Below are positions 24,489 to 33,291 of a stretch of DNA of 64,000 nucleotides, piece after piece. Source of the stretch: Gaiellasilicea sp963749515 (GTDB lineage: Bacteria > Actinomycetota > Thermoleophilia > Gaiellales > Gaiellaceae). The stretch covers positions 1 to 64,000 of the forward strand of contig CAVVMR010000005.1 in NCBI GenBank assembly GCA_963749515.1, given 5' to 3'. Position 1 is the first letter of the stretch. The number at the start of each line of letters is the position of its first letter. The notes below the pieces were generated by a model. It was given only the letters and a program-made list of their open reading frames with translations, ran no database searches and had not been told where the DNA came from. The position numbers and the translations under genes were made by a program.

Positions 24489-25256
24489 TCAGCGCGCGCG
24501 GGCCGCGGTGAAGAGCCGAGCCCACTGCCCGGCATCGAGGTCTCGCGCATGGGCATCCGGCCGGAAGCCGAGCACCGGCGCGAGCCGCTTCACCTGGAGC
24601 GGCGAGAGCAGCGGCCGAAGCGCGCTCCGGATCGGACCGCGAGAGGCGAACACGGCGGTGAGGAACGACCAGTAGGCCTCGTGCAGCTCGGGCGGGACAC
24701 GCGGACGGCGGCGGGTGAAGCGGAGAACCGCTGCGTCGACGGTGGGCGGAGGAACGAAAGCCGTCCGGTCGAGGCGGCGAACGATCGCCATGTCGTGCCA
24801 CGCACGCCAGTAGGTCGAGCGCAACGTCGCGGGCCAGACCGCGCCGTGCTTCGCCGCGAACTCCCACTGCACGATCACCTCGGCTCCCCGGAGCCGCAAT
24901 CTCGGATCGCGGAACAGGTGCGCGAGAATCGCGCCCGAGCCGGCGAACGGCAGGTTCGCGACCACCGCGAACGGCGCCTCCGGCCAGGCGTGGGCTGCCG
25001 CATCGCCGGTCACCACCTCGGCGTCCTTGAACCGCCTGCGGAGGCCGGCGGCGAGAACCGGGTCGCGCTCGATCGCGATCACGACCGCACCTGCGCGGAG
25101 CAGAGCCTGCGTCAGGACGCCTGTGCCGCCGCCGATCTCGACGATCAGGTCGTCCGCGCCGACCTCGGCATCGGCGACGAGGTCCGCCGCGAGCCGGCTA
25201 CTGCGGAGGAAGTGCTGGCCGGAAGCTCCCCTTGCGGAGCGCGTCCGGACGACCAC
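24489..25256 (-). CDS. Erm/KsgA-family rRNA adenine N6-methyltransferase
   Basis: 255 aa. SAM-binding motif VEIGGGTGVLTQALL (about 39-53), acidic loop IERDPVLAAGL and catalytic NLPF (about 100). NLPF plus VIVQWEFAAKH resembles Erm enzymes (23S A2058, conferring macrolide-lincosamide-streptogramin B resistance) more than KsgA, which has NLPYxxxTP. The N-terminal SGQHFL is the usual Q-x-FL motif. GTG start with TACGGT 8 nt upstream. No leader peptide of the attenuation type is seen. Housekeeping KsgA is not excluded. Confidence 0.82.
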   Translation of the reverse strand: MVVRTRSARGASGQHFLRSSRLAADLVADAEVGADDLIVEIGGGTGVLTQALLRAGAVVIAIERDPVLAAGLRRRFKDAEVVTGDAAAHAWPEAPFAVVANLPFAGSGAILAHLFRDPRLRLRGAEVIVQWEFAAKHGAVWPATLRSTYWRAWHDMAIVRRLDRTAFVPPPTVDAAVLRFTRRRPRVPPELHEAYWSFLTAVFASRGPIRSALRPLLSPLQVKRLAPVLGFRPDAHARDLDAGQWARLFTAARAR

Positions 25257-25264
25257 GGAACGTC

Positions 25265-25270
25265 ACCGTA
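25265..25270 (-). promoter_or_regulatory. -10 box of the Erm-like gene
   Basis: TACGGT on the minus strand ends 8 nt before the GTG at 25256. Confidence 0.35.
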
Positions 25271-25284
25271 CCCATGGCCCGAGT

Positions 25285-25944
25285 CTACTCGAGGCCGACC
25301 GCCTCGCGAACGCGCGGATCGCTCAGCGAGTCGCCGACGAGGTCCGCCTCGTCGAGCAGGACTCCCGGAAACGACGGGATGCCGATCACGAACATTCCGG
25401 CGGCGCGCGCGGCGGCGACGCCCGTCGGAGAATCCTCCAGCGCGATCGAGCGGGACGGCGCCGCGCCGAGCAGCTCGCAGGCACGCAGGTAGACGTCGGG
25501 CGAGGGCTTCGGCTCGGGGACCTGGTCGGCGGTGACCACGACGTCGAAGCACTGCGCGAGACCGGCGCAGGCCAGGGCTCCGCGGACGAGGTGCTGCGGC
25601 GTGTTCGAGGCCACCGCGACCGGTACCCGTTCTCGCAGTTCTCGGACGAGATCCTCGGCGCCCGGAAAGGCAGTCGCCTCCTCGAGTAACCGCCGCTCGA
25701 CGAGCTCCAGCAGCTCGAGCCCGAGCGGCTCCGCACGGCCTGGTTGTTCGAGCAGCCGCTCGAGCACGCGAGAGCCCGCGTAGGCCGAGGTACCGATCAG
25801 GACCCGCTTCTCGTCGTCGCCGAAGACCTTTCCGTAGCGCGCGAACAGCTCCGTCTCGGCGAGCGTCCAGCAGCTCTCCGTCTCGAGCAGCAGGCCGTCG
25901 CAGTCGAAGACGACGGCGGCGGGCGGCGAGGGCGCTGCGCTCAG
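25285..25944 (-). CDS. HAD-IA phosphatase / phosphoglucomutase-like (CTG start proposed)
   Basis: About 219 aa. Motif I FDCDGLLLETE has both aspartates (nucleophile and acid), motif II VASNT, the lysine in EPKPSPDVY, and motif IV LEDSPTGVAAARAAG. This is the beta-phosphoglucomutase-like subfamily of HAD enzymes. A GTG at 25767 would remove motif I, so the true start must be upstream. The only near-cognate codon in frame that suits is CTG at 25944, overlapping the TGA stop of the M20 hydrolase gene as CTGA. Physiological substrate unknown. Confidence 0.8.
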   Translation of the reverse strand: MSAAPSPPAAVVFDCDGLLLETESCWTLAETELFARYGKVFGDDEKRVLIGTSAYAGSRVLERLLEQPGRAEPLGLELLELVERRLLEEATAFPGAEDLVRELRERVPVAVASNTPQHLVRGALACAGLAQCFDVVVTADQVPEPKPSPDVYLRACELLGAAPSRSIALEDSPTGVAAARAAGMFVIGIPSFPGVLLDEADLVGDSLSDPRVREAVGLE

Positions 25945-27182
25945 GCGGACGCGACCTGAGCGATCGTCTTGTCCGCGAGGCGGTCGAGTGCCCGCACGGC
26001 CAGCTCGATGTGCTCGTGCTTCGTGTCCTCGAGCTTCGTGTGCGAGAGGCCGCGGAGGCTCTGGACGAAGATCATCACCGTCGGCACGCCGGCGCGCGAG
26101 ACCTCGGCGGCATCGTGCAGTGGCCCGCTCGGCAGCTTGTGCGACGTGCCTGCAACCTCACGGATCGCCTCGTCCGCGAAGCCGACGAGCGACTCGTCGA
26201 ACAGGATCGGCTCGATCTCCCAGATCCGCTCGTACTCGACCTCGAGCTGCTCCTCCTGCGCGAAGCGCTCGCACGCCTTGCGGACCTGCTCCCACATCGC
26301 GGCGAGCCTCGCCGCCTCGAGGTGGCGCATGTCGAGAAGCTGCTCGGCAGTCTCGACGACCGAGGTGACGATCCCCGGCTTGCAGACGACGTCGCCGCTC
26401 GTGAGAACGGCGCCGCCGCCGACCTGCTTCGCGATCTCACGCAGCTCGAGCGCGAGCTTGGCGGCGCCGGCGAGGGCGTCGCGGCGCTGATCCATCGGTG
26501 TCGAGCCCGCATGCGCGGCCTGGCCGCGCCACGTGATCCGGTGTCGCTCGACGCCGAAGGTGCCGAGCACAGCGCCGAGCGGGAGGTCCATCGACTCGAG
26601 CACGGGCCCCTGCTCGATGTGGAGCTCGAGGTAGGCGGCTGCATGCTCGAGCTGTGCGCGCGCCTCGAGCGCGCCGTTCAGGTCGACGCCGTGCTCGTGC
26701 AGCGCCTCGGGGAGGCCGATTCCGTCGCGGTCCTTCAACTCGCGCAGATCATCCTGGTCGGCCATCGAGCCGGCAGCCGCGGATGAGCCGAAAAGCGACC
26801 GGCCGAAGCGGGCGCCTTCCTCGTCGGCCCAGTTGACGAGGCGGACCGTCACGGGGGGCGTCCCCTCCGCCGCGATCCGCCTCAGGACCTCGGCCGCGGC
26901 CACGACATTGAGGCAGCCGTCGAGCCAGCCGCCGTTCGGGACCGAGTCGATATGGCCTCCCAGCAGGACGGCGCGCTCGGACTCGCCACGAAGCGTCCAC
27001 CATTGATTTCCGGCCTCGTCGACCTCGTACTCGAGCGGCAAGCCGTCGAGCTTCGACCCGAGCCAGTCCTTCGCCTGCGCCCAGATCGGCGTCCAGGCGA
27101 CCCGCTGCGCGCCGTTCTCGTCGCCGGTCAGCTCACGCAGCTCGCGCAGCTCCGAGACAGTTCGCGCCGGGTCCAGTGGCAT
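25941..27182 (-). CDS. Zn-dependent M20 hydrolase (N-carbamoyl-amino-acid / ureidopropionase type)
   Basis: 413 aa. Allantoate/carbamoyl amidohydrolase branch of peptidase family M20, which hydrolyses N-carbamoyl groups (ureidopropionate, N-carbamoyl amino acids or allantoate). Metal ligands lie in GGHIDSVPNGGWLDG, WADEEGARFG, LELHIEQGPVLE and GLSHTKLED. The dimerisation lid is between them. ATG start with TAGAGT 6 nt upstream (27194-27189), so probably leaderless. It is followed by the HAD gene with a CTGA overlap. The precise substrate is not determinable. Confidence 0.88.
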   Translation of the reverse strand: MPLDPARTVSELRELRELTGDENGAQRVAWTPIWAQAKDWLGSKLDGLPLEYEVDEAGNQWWTLRGESERAVLLGGHIDSVPNGGWLDGCLNVVAAAEVLRRIAAEGTPPVTVRLVNWADEEGARFGRSLFGSSAAAGSMADQDDLRELKDRDGIGLPEALHEHGVDLNGALEARAQLEHAAAYLELHIEQGPVLESMDLPLGAVLGTFGVERHRITWRGQAAHAGSTPMDQRRDALAGAAKLALELREIAKQVGGGAVLTSGDVVCKPGIVTSVVETAEQLLDMRHLEAARLAAMWEQVRKACERFAQEEQLEVEYERIWEIEPILFDESLVGFADEAIREVAGTSHKLPSGPLHDAAEVSRAGVPTVMIFVQSLRGLSHTKLEDTKHEHIELAVRALDRLADKTIAQVASA

Positions 27183-27188
27183 CTCGCG

Positions 27189-27194
27189 ACTCTA
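27189..27194 (-). promoter_or_regulatory. -10 box of the M20 hydrolase gene (leaderless)
   Basis: TAGAGT on the minus strand ends 6 nt before the ATG at 27182. Confidence 0.5.
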
Positions 27195-27200
27195 ACCAGT

Positions 27201-28214
27201 GTGGTATCGAATACGTATGCCACCGGTGAAGGCGGCCACGTAGCGAAGCTCGAATGGCTCGCGGTAACGGCGCTCGCGACGCTCGTCGCGGTCGCGACAG
27301 TCGATGCGGTCCGCGGCCGGGAGGCGCCAGAGCCGGCTGCGCCGACCACCGAACTGCCCGCCCGAGCTGTGCTCGCCGATCGGCTCGAGGCCCTGAAGGC
27401 CGGCGGCGAGCTCGTCCTCTACGGAGACGGCTGCGCCGTCGAGCTGCTGGCGCTGCCGTCCCTCGAGCGGACGCAGGCTCCGGGCGGCTGCGCGCCACGC
27501 GGCGCGGTCTCGCCCGATCGCAGGCTGGTCGCACGCTGCCTCGGGCAGAGGACAGAGCTCTTCGAGCGGGACGCTGGCGTCCTCGTGCGCACGGTGCCGG
27601 GCTGCATGCCGGCCTGGCGGCCCGACGGCGTCCTGACTGTCTCCCACGAAGACGCGGTCGTCCGCTTCCTCGACGCGTGCCCCGCAGGGGGCGCGTGCAT
27701 CCGGACGCTGATCAGCCGGACCGAGCTCCAGCGCGCCGCGCGACGCCACCCGACCGTCCCCGCGCAGTCCGTGCGCATGCGGGTGCTCGCCGACGGAATC
27801 GCCTGGCTTTCGCAAACGCGAGCTGCGGTCCAGGTTTCGATTCGCATGGGCGGCCGCCTCGGCGGCGTCGGCGCCCTGAGCGCGCTGGCCTTCTTCGAGA
27901 ACGGCCGGCTCACCGAGACGCAGCCGTACTTCCGGATCACGAGCGGACGTCTCGCCGCGAGCTCACACGGCACCTATGTCACCCGGACGCCGGATGTCAT
28001 CCTGCGCCGAGACGGGACGCAGATGAACCTCCCTCCGTACCTGCGCGACGCGACCGCATTCGCCTGGTCGGCCGACGAGCGCCTGCTCGCGCTTGCCACG
28101 CCGTTTGCCGTCTACGTCCTCGACGTCGCGAGCCTGGAGCGCTACGACGACACCGGCGCCGGCCTGCGCTCGGTCACGCTGCCACTGAGCGTGACCGAGC
28201 TGGCCTGGCGTTGA
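27201..28214 (+). CDS. Membrane-anchored protein of unknown function
   Basis: About 337 aa from a GTG at 27201, the only canonical start in frame near the M20 promoter. One N-terminal membrane anchor (LEWLAVTALATLVAVATVDAV, about 18-38) precedes an extracytoplasmic domain of around 290 residues with several beta-propeller-like strands (AVSPDRRLVARCL, AWRPDGVLTVS, FAWSADERLLALATPFAVYVLD). It contains six or more cysteines. It could be a divergent PD40 propeller. Divergent from the M20 gene with 18 bases between starts. Confidence 0.6.
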   Translation: MVSNTYATGEGGHVAKLEWLAVTALATLVAVATVDAVRGREAPEPAAPTTELPARAVLADRLEALKAGGELVLYGDGCAVELLALPSLERTQAPGGCAPRGAVSPDRRLVARCLGQRTELFERDAGVLVRTVPGCMPAWRPDGVLTVSHEDAVVRFLDACPAGGACIRTLISRTELQRAARRHPTVPAQSVRMRVLADGIAWLSQTRAAVQVSIRMGGRLGGVGALSALAFFENGRLTETQPYFRITSGRLAASSHGTYVTRTPDVILRRDGTQMNLPPYLRDATAFAWSADERLLALATPFAVYVLDVASLERYDDTGAGLRSVTLPLSVTELAWR

Positions 28215-28220
28215 CGCTCC

Positions 28221-28844
28221 TCAGCCTTCGTTGAACGGACGGACGAGCGGGTTCATCCCTGCGTAGATCCCGTCCGGGTTCGGATACCACGCCCAGAGGT
28301 GCAGCGTCACGAAGTCGGGGTGCCAGAACCCGAACGCGGCGCCGGTCTCGGGGCTCGTCTTCGCGCAGTCCGCCTCGGCGGCTGCGGGAACGAAGGTCCC
28401 GTCGGCGTAGTGGCACGCCGCGGCGAACGAGCCGTACTTCGCGCCGGGTAGCGGCGCCTTCTTCGGCTTCTCCGGGAACACCCACTCGAACGCCACGAGC
28501 TGCCACGCCTTGCCGCGCTTCACGTACACGAGGATCGGCGGCTTGCTCGCGTCGAAGGCGGTGATCTTCGGGTTCAGGAAGTGCCACCCCATGTCAGGGA
28601 TCATCCGCGTGACGTTGACGGTGTAGCCGGCCTTGCGGGCCTTCTCGAGGCTCGTTGCGAACTTCGCCGTCGCGAGCCGCGCCTCGGCCAGGATCGGCGT
28701 GAGCGCCTTCGGCGTCGAGGACGCCGCGGATGCCGGATGCACGTGCAGCACCGGCGCCGGCGCGTCCGACCTCGCCGCCAGCGCGGCGATGGGCACTGCC
28801 GCGCAGAGGAGCGCGATCAGCGATGCGATGAGTGTGCGACGCAT
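28221..28844 (-). CDS. Secreted protein of unknown function
   Basis: 207 aa with a Sec signal peptide (MRRTLIASLIALLCAAVPIAALA). The C-terminal segment GFWHPDFVTLHLWAWYPNPD followed by GIYAGMNPLVRPFN is a conserved-looking block that I recall from other exported actinobacterial proteins of unknown role. Two cysteines (AACHYAD and EADCAK) may form a disulfide. ATG at 28844 has AGGAGG seven bases upstream. It follows the DUF4242 gene after 10 bases, so the two form an operon. Confidence 0.68.
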   Translation of the reverse strand: MRRTLIASLIALLCAAVPIAALAARSDAPAPVLHVHPASAASSTPKALTPILAEARLATAKFATSLEKARKAGYTVNVTRMIPDMGWHFLNPKITAFDASKPPILVYVKRGKAWQLVAFEWVFPEKPKKAPLPGAKYGSFAAACHYADGTFVPAAAEADCAKTSPETGAAFGFWHPDFVTLHLWAWYPNPDGIYAGMNPLVRPFNEG

Positions 28845-28854
28845 GACGTTCCTC

Positions 28855-29151
28855 CTAGCTCGCGGTCGTGGCCGGCTGCGGGTCCGGCCGGACGATGACG
28901 GTGTCGACGACGCGGACGATCTCGTCGATCGGCAGGTCGGCGGCGCTCGCGTGCGCCCGGATCGCCTCCGGGCTCGTCGCCTGGTAGACGCAGACCGTGC
29001 CGACGCCGTTTCCGTCCTCCAGCACATAGCTGCGGATCCAGCGCACGTCGTCGGCCATATCCTCGCCGACGGCCGTCGAGCGGGCCGCCGCCTCTGCCAA
29101 CTCGTCGCCACTGCGCCAGCCGCCGCGGCGGAGGATGACATAGGTCTCCAT
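28855..29151 (-). CDS. DUF4242 family protein
   Basis: 98 aa. YVILRRGGW at the start, VRWIRSYVLEDGNGVGTVCVYQATSPE and LPIDEIVRVVDTVI match the DUF4242 ferredoxin-like fold. Some members bind nickel, but the usual histidine near the N-terminus is not obvious here. ATG at 29151 has AAAGGAG six bases upstream; an ATG at 29166 lacks such a site. Upstream of the secreted protein gene in the same direction. Confidence 0.75.
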   Translation of the reverse strand: METYVILRRGGWRSGDELAEAAARSTAVGEDMADDVRWIRSYVLEDGNGVGTVCVYQATSPEAIRAHASAADLPIDEIVRVVDTVIVRPDPQPATTAS

Positions 29152-29180
29152 CGAGACTCCTTTCATCGGGTGTCTCGACG

Positions 29181-31706
29181 CTACGGCCGCACGGGCGAAG
29201 CGACATCGGCGGAATCACCCATGTTGGCGTCGTCCGCTACCAATATTTCGCGATAGCGGGCTGCGGCCTCCACGCGCGTCCTGGCGCTGAGCTTGCGAAG
29301 AACTGAGGAAACGTGGTGATCCACCGTGCGCGTGGAGACGACGAGGCGCTCTGCGATCTCACGATTCTGCAGCCCCGCCGCGACGAGCTGGAGCACTTCG
29401 AGCTCGCGAATGGTCAGGCCGGCCGGGTTGCCCCGCGTCGCCTCGCGCGGCCCGCGCAGCCCGAGCCGCCGGCGCAAGGCCTCGAGCTCGGGTCGGGCTC
29501 CGAGCTCTTCAAGCTGTGCGACCGCAGACTCGTCGCCCGCGTCGGCCAGGGTGCGCGCGGCCTCGTATGGGCAGAGGTGCGTACGCCAGACGTCGGCGGC
29601 GCCGCGGGCATCACCCCGGAGCTGCAGTCTGTACGGCTCCGCGATCCAGCCGGGTGCATCGTCGAGAGCCCCTGCTCGCCACTGCCAATACGCAAGCTCA
29701 CCCGCGTACCAGAGGTGTCGTTTCTCGAGCGCGAGCTCGTAGGCGGCAGATGCCTCCTCGATCGTACGGTCGGGGTCGCCAGCCAGCCACGCGGCCTCGG
29801 CCCGGGCCGAGTGGACGTGCCCGAGACGCTGGAGGTGGCCGCCGGGGCCGGCCAGCTCGAGCGCCTCGTCGAGCACATCGAACACACCGGGGTCGCCGCG
29901 CCGCGCCCTCACCCGGCCAAGTGCAATCAACGCTGAGATGCGGCTGATCGGATCGTTGACGCCCCGAAGGACGTCCTGCGCGAGGCTCGCTCCCTCGTCC
30001 CAGCGTCCGCGGTAGACATGCACGAGCGCCAGCCACGAACGCGGATACACCGGCCAGAGCTCGTGGGCTTCGGCGAATTCGATGCACTCTCCCAGATAGC
30101 GCTCGGCGCGCTCGAGCGCCATCATTTCGCCCAGCCCAGTCCCGAGCATGTTGAGCGCGGACATCGTGAAGACCTCATGTCCCGCCTCGCCGGCCAGCAC
30201 GAGGCTCCGCTGCAGCTCCAGTATTCCCTCATCGATTCGGCCCGCCATGATCAGCGAGGTCCCGACCATGTTCAAGCCGTAGGCCTCGACCTCGCGGTCG
30301 CCGACTGCAGCAGCTGCAGCGACGGCTTTTCGCCCCCACGTGACGCCCTCATCGTTGTCGCGGCTGAGCATCCGCGCGTAGGCCTGAACGGCGAAGGCCC
30401 AAGCGAGCTCGCGTCCGGGCGGCAGCGACTGGAGGATCTCGATCGACTCGCGGCTGGCGGCCTCGGCCTCCTGGTTTCGCCCCAGCCGGGTGAAGGCATT
30501 CGTCAGCCTCGAGAGCGTCTCGCCCACCCGAAGGCGGTCGCCGAGCTCTCGGTAGAGCGCAAGCGCCGAGAGCCGCGCGTCGACCGACTCCTCGTACATG
30601 CCGGTCACGAGCGCTTCCTCGGCGTAGCTGTCGAACAGGTCGGCGCGCTCGACGGGGGAAAGACCGTCAGCGAATCTGAGCGCACGCGCGTACTGCACCG
30701 CCGCCTCCCGGTGTGAGCTCGCCGCCGCGGCCGCCCTCCCCGCAGCCGGCGCGTAGCGCAGCACCGCTGCGACATCGCCCGCCTCCTCGGCGTGGTGCGC
30801 GAGTCGGGAGAGATCACCGCGCTCGGCGAGCGCACCGAGCAGCGCCCCATGCAGGATCCGCCGCCGATGCGGCGCGAGCGAGGTCTCCACGGCGAGTCGC
30901 GCCAACTCGTGACGGAAGGCGACGCCGTCGCGGTCGGCCCGGATGACGCCCGACTCGAGACATGAGTCGAGCCGCTCGAGCTCGGCCGGGACGACGTGCT
31001 CGAGCAACCAGAGCTCCGCACGAAGCGGGATCGCGGAGATCGCCTCGATCAGCCTCCGGGCCGGCTCGTCGAGCAGCGCAACACGCGCAAGCACCGCGTC
31101 ACGGACGGTCTCCGGCAGCTCGTCGCCCCCTGCCGCAAGGATCTCCGTGACGTAGAAGGCGTTGCCAAGCGTGAGCCCGTGCATCGCTTCGGCGTCCACG
31201 CCGTACGGCTCGGCCAACTCGCGGACCGCCTCGAGCGTGAGCCGCGGCACGCTGAGGCGCTTGACGCCGGGCGCGGACGCGAGCTCGCCGAGGACGATAC
31301 GAAGCGGATGATCGCCCGTCACCTCGTCGTCCCGGTACGTGGCGACGACGAACGTCTCGGACCCGTCGACGCGCCGGCCGAGCACGCGGAGAACGTCGAG
31401 CGAGGCGCCGTCCGCCCAGTGCACGTCCTCCAAGACGATGACGCCGCCGCGCTCCAGCAGCGCAGCGGCAAGCGCGCGCGGCTCGGCGGGCTCGAGGCCG
31501 AGATCGAGGAACGGCCCAAGCGGGCTCGGGGCGGCGAGATTCTCGCACGACCCGCGTACCACGCCGCCGACGCCCGCCGCGAAAGCACGGACAAGCGCCG
31601 TCTTGCCGACGCCCGCCTCGCCGCCGAGGAAGACCATCCTGCCGCCTTCAGCGCGGGCGCGCTCGAGCTCCGCGAGCAGATCTCCTCGCTCGAGCAGCTC
31701 GGTCAC
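29181..31706 (-). CDS. LAL-type LuxR transcriptional regulator with AAA ATPase domain
   Basis: 841 aa. An N-terminal STAND/AAA ATPase has the P-loop GGEAGVGKTALV (about 28-39) and Walker B VIVLEDVHWADG (about 90-101); a long helical tetratricopeptide-like region fills 300-740; a C-terminal LuxR helix-turn-helix (about 760-822) reads LTIRELEVLQLVAAGLQNRE then IAERLVVSTRTVDHHVSSVL. LAL proteins bind ATP and a ligand and activate catabolic operons (MalT type). GTG at 31706 follows TAGGAGG, which overlaps the mmsA stop codon, 14 bases downstream of mmsA. It may control the adjoining transport/catabolism genes. Confidence 0.9.
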   Translation of the reverse strand: MTELLERGDLLAELERARAEGGRMVFLGGEAGVGKTALVRAFAAGVGGVVRGSCENLAAPSPLGPFLDLGLEPAEPRALAAALLERGGVIVLEDVHWADGASLDVLRVLGRRVDGSETFVVATYRDDEVTGDHPLRIVLGELASAPGVKRLSVPRLTLEAVRELAEPYGVDAEAMHGLTLGNAFYVTEILAAGGDELPETVRDAVLARVALLDEPARRLIEAISAIPLRAELWLLEHVVPAELERLDSCLESGVIRADRDGVAFRHELARLAVETSLAPHRRRILHGALLGALAERGDLSRLAHHAEEAGDVAAVLRYAPAAGRAAAAASSHREAAVQYARALRFADGLSPVERADLFDSYAEEALVTGMYEESVDARLSALALYRELGDRLRVGETLSRLTNAFTRLGRNQEAEAASRESIEILQSLPPGRELAWAFAVQAYARMLSRDNDEGVTWGRKAVAAAAAVGDREVEAYGLNMVGTSLIMAGRIDEGILELQRSLVLAGEAGHEVFTMSALNMLGTGLGEMMALERAERYLGECIEFAEAHELWPVYPRSWLALVHVYRGRWDEGASLAQDVLRGVNDPISRISALIALGRVRARRGDPGVFDVLDEALELAGPGGHLQRLGHVHSARAEAAWLAGDPDRTIEEASAAYELALEKRHLWYAGELAYWQWRAGALDDAPGWIAEPYRLQLRGDARGAADVWRTHLCPYEAARTLADAGDESAVAQLEELGARPELEALRRRLGLRGPREATRGNPAGLTIRELEVLQLVAAGLQNREIAERLVVSTRTVDHHVSSVLRKLSARTRVEAAARYREILVADDANMGDSADVASPVRP

Positions 31707-31720
31707 GGCGAAGCTGCCTC

Positions 31721-33250
31721 CTAGCGCGTCTGCGGGAACCCCAGATCGACCTTCGAGGTGGCCGGATCCGGCCAGCGCGAGGTGACGACCTTGCCTCGCG
31801 TGTAGAAGTTGATCCCCTCGGGCCCGTAGATGTGGGTGTCCCCGAAGAGCGATGCCTTCCAGCCCCCGAAGGAGTAGTAGGCGACCGGGACCGGGATCGG
31901 AACGTTGATCCCGACCATGCCCGCCTCGACCTCGAACTGGAACTGACGCGCGGCCCCGCCGTCGCGGGTGAAGATCGCCGTCCCGTTGCCGTACGGGTTC
32001 TCGTTCACGAGCTTGACGGCCTCGTCGTAGGTGCCGACACGCGTCACTCCGAGCACGGGGCCGAAGATCTCGTCCTTGTAGGCGTCCATGTTCGGGGTGA
32101 CGTCGTCGAGGAGCGTGACGCCGAGGAAGAACCCGTCGCTGTCGGGCGCGGTCTCGCGGCCGTCGACGACCACCGTCGCGCCCTGCTCGGCGCCTCCCTC
32201 GATGTACGAGGCGACCTTGTCGCGGTGCTCGCGCGTGACGAGCGGGCCCATCTCGACGCCCTCTTCGAGGCCGTTTCCGACCTTGATCTTCGGCAGGCGC
32301 AGCTTGATCGCCTCGACGAGCCTGTCGCCCGCGTCGCCGACAGCGACCACCTGCGAGATCGCCATGCAACGCTCGCCGGCGGAGCCGTACGCGGCGCTGA
32401 CGGCCGCGTCGGCGGCCATGTCGATGTCGGCATCCGGGAGGACGATCATGTGGTTCTTGGCCCCGCCGAGCGCCTGCACGCGCTTGCCGGCACGCGTCCC
32501 GGTCTCGTAGATGTAGCGGGCAATCGGAGTCGAGCCGACGAAGCTGACCGCGGCGACATCCTGGTGCTCGAGCAGCGCGTCGACGGCGACCTTGTCCCCG
32601 TGGACGACGTTGAAGACTCCGTCGGGGAGGCCTGCTTCCTTGAGCAGCTCGGCGGTCCAGACCGACGCAGATGGATCCTTCTCCGAGGGCTTCAGCACGA
32701 ACGTGTTGCCGCACGCCAGCGCCGGGCCCCACATCCACATGGGGACCATCGCGGGGAAGTTGAACGGCGTGATCCCCGCCACGACGCCGAGCGGCTGCCG
32801 GATCGAGTAGACGTCGATCCCGGTCGAGACCTGCTCGGACATGCCGCCCTTGAGCAGATGCGGGATCCCGCAGGCGAACTCGATCACCTCGAGCCCGCGC
32901 GTGACCTCGCCCATCGCGTCGGAGAGCACCTTGCCGTGCTCGGCGGTGAGGATGCGTGCGACCTCCTCGCGACGCTCGTGCAGCAGCTCGCGAATGGCGA
33001 ACATCAGCTCGGCGCGCTTCGCCAGCGAGGTTGCGCGCCAGGCAGGGAAGGCGGCCTTGGCGGCCGCAACCGCGGCGCCGACCTCTTCTGCCGTCGCGAG
33101 ATCCACCTCGCCGGACTGCTGTCCGAGCGCAGGGTTGTAGACCGGGCTCGTCCGGCCCGACGTGCCCGCGACGGACTTGCCGCCGAACCAGTGGCTGATA
33201 CGGGTGAGTCCTTGCTTCTGATCGGTGGGCGGCGTCGCCAGCTCTGTCAT
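31721..33250 (-). CDS. mmsA: Methylmalonate/malonate-semialdehyde dehydrogenase (CoA-acylating)
   Basis: 509 aa aldehyde dehydrogenase of the MMSDH branch, oxidising methylmalonate semialdehyde or malonate semialdehyde to propionyl-CoA or acetyl-CoA. The MMSDH-type motifs GITPFNFPAMVPMWMWGPAL, VQALGGAKNHMIVLPDAD and catalytic Cys295 in GERCMA are present. It lies between an oxidoreductase gene and the LAL regulator. ATG is preceded by GAGGAGG, which is buried in a hairpin at 33258-33279. The branch also includes IolA of inositol breakdown, so the exact pathway is inferred from context. Confidence 0.93.
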   Translation of the reverse strand: MTELATPPTDQKQGLTRISHWFGGKSVAGTSGRTSPVYNPALGQQSGEVDLATAEEVGAAVAAAKAAFPAWRATSLAKRAELMFAIRELLHERREEVARILTAEHGKVLSDAMGEVTRGLEVIEFACGIPHLLKGGMSEQVSTGIDVYSIRQPLGVVAGITPFNFPAMVPMWMWGPALACGNTFVLKPSEKDPSASVWTAELLKEAGLPDGVFNVVHGDKVAVDALLEHQDVAAVSFVGSTPIARYIYETGTRAGKRVQALGGAKNHMIVLPDADIDMAADAAVSAAYGSAGERCMAISQVVAVGDAGDRLVEAIKLRLPKIKVGNGLEEGVEMGPLVTREHRDKVASYIEGGAEQGATVVVDGRETAPDSDGFFLGVTLLDDVTPNMDAYKDEIFGPVLGVTRVGTYDEAVKLVNENPYGNGTAIFTRDGGAARQFQFEVEAGMVGINVPIPVPVAYYSFGGWKASLFGDTHIYGPEGINFYTRGKVVTSRWPDPATSKVDLGFPQTR

Positions 33251-33257
33251 TTCCTGC

Positions 33258-33279
33258 CTCCTCGAAAAGTGTCGAGGAG
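33258..33279 (-). promoter_or_regulatory. Hairpin over the mmsA ribosome binding site
   Basis: On the transcript, CTCCTCGA pairs with TCGAGGAG around a 6-nt loop (8-bp stem). The 3' arm contains the GGAG of the mmsA Shine-Dalgarno, and ATG follows 7 bases after the stem. Folding would block translation initiation until something opens it. No U-tract follows, so simple termination is less likely. Confidence 0.6.
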
Positions 33280-33291
33280 AAGCCTAGCGCG

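Noticed and set aside
31721..32738. Upstream extension of the LAL regulator frame across mmsA (to 1185 codons)
   Set aside because: The upstream portion is a low-complexity shadow of mmsA; the ATPase domain begins at GTG 31706 with its own ribosome site.
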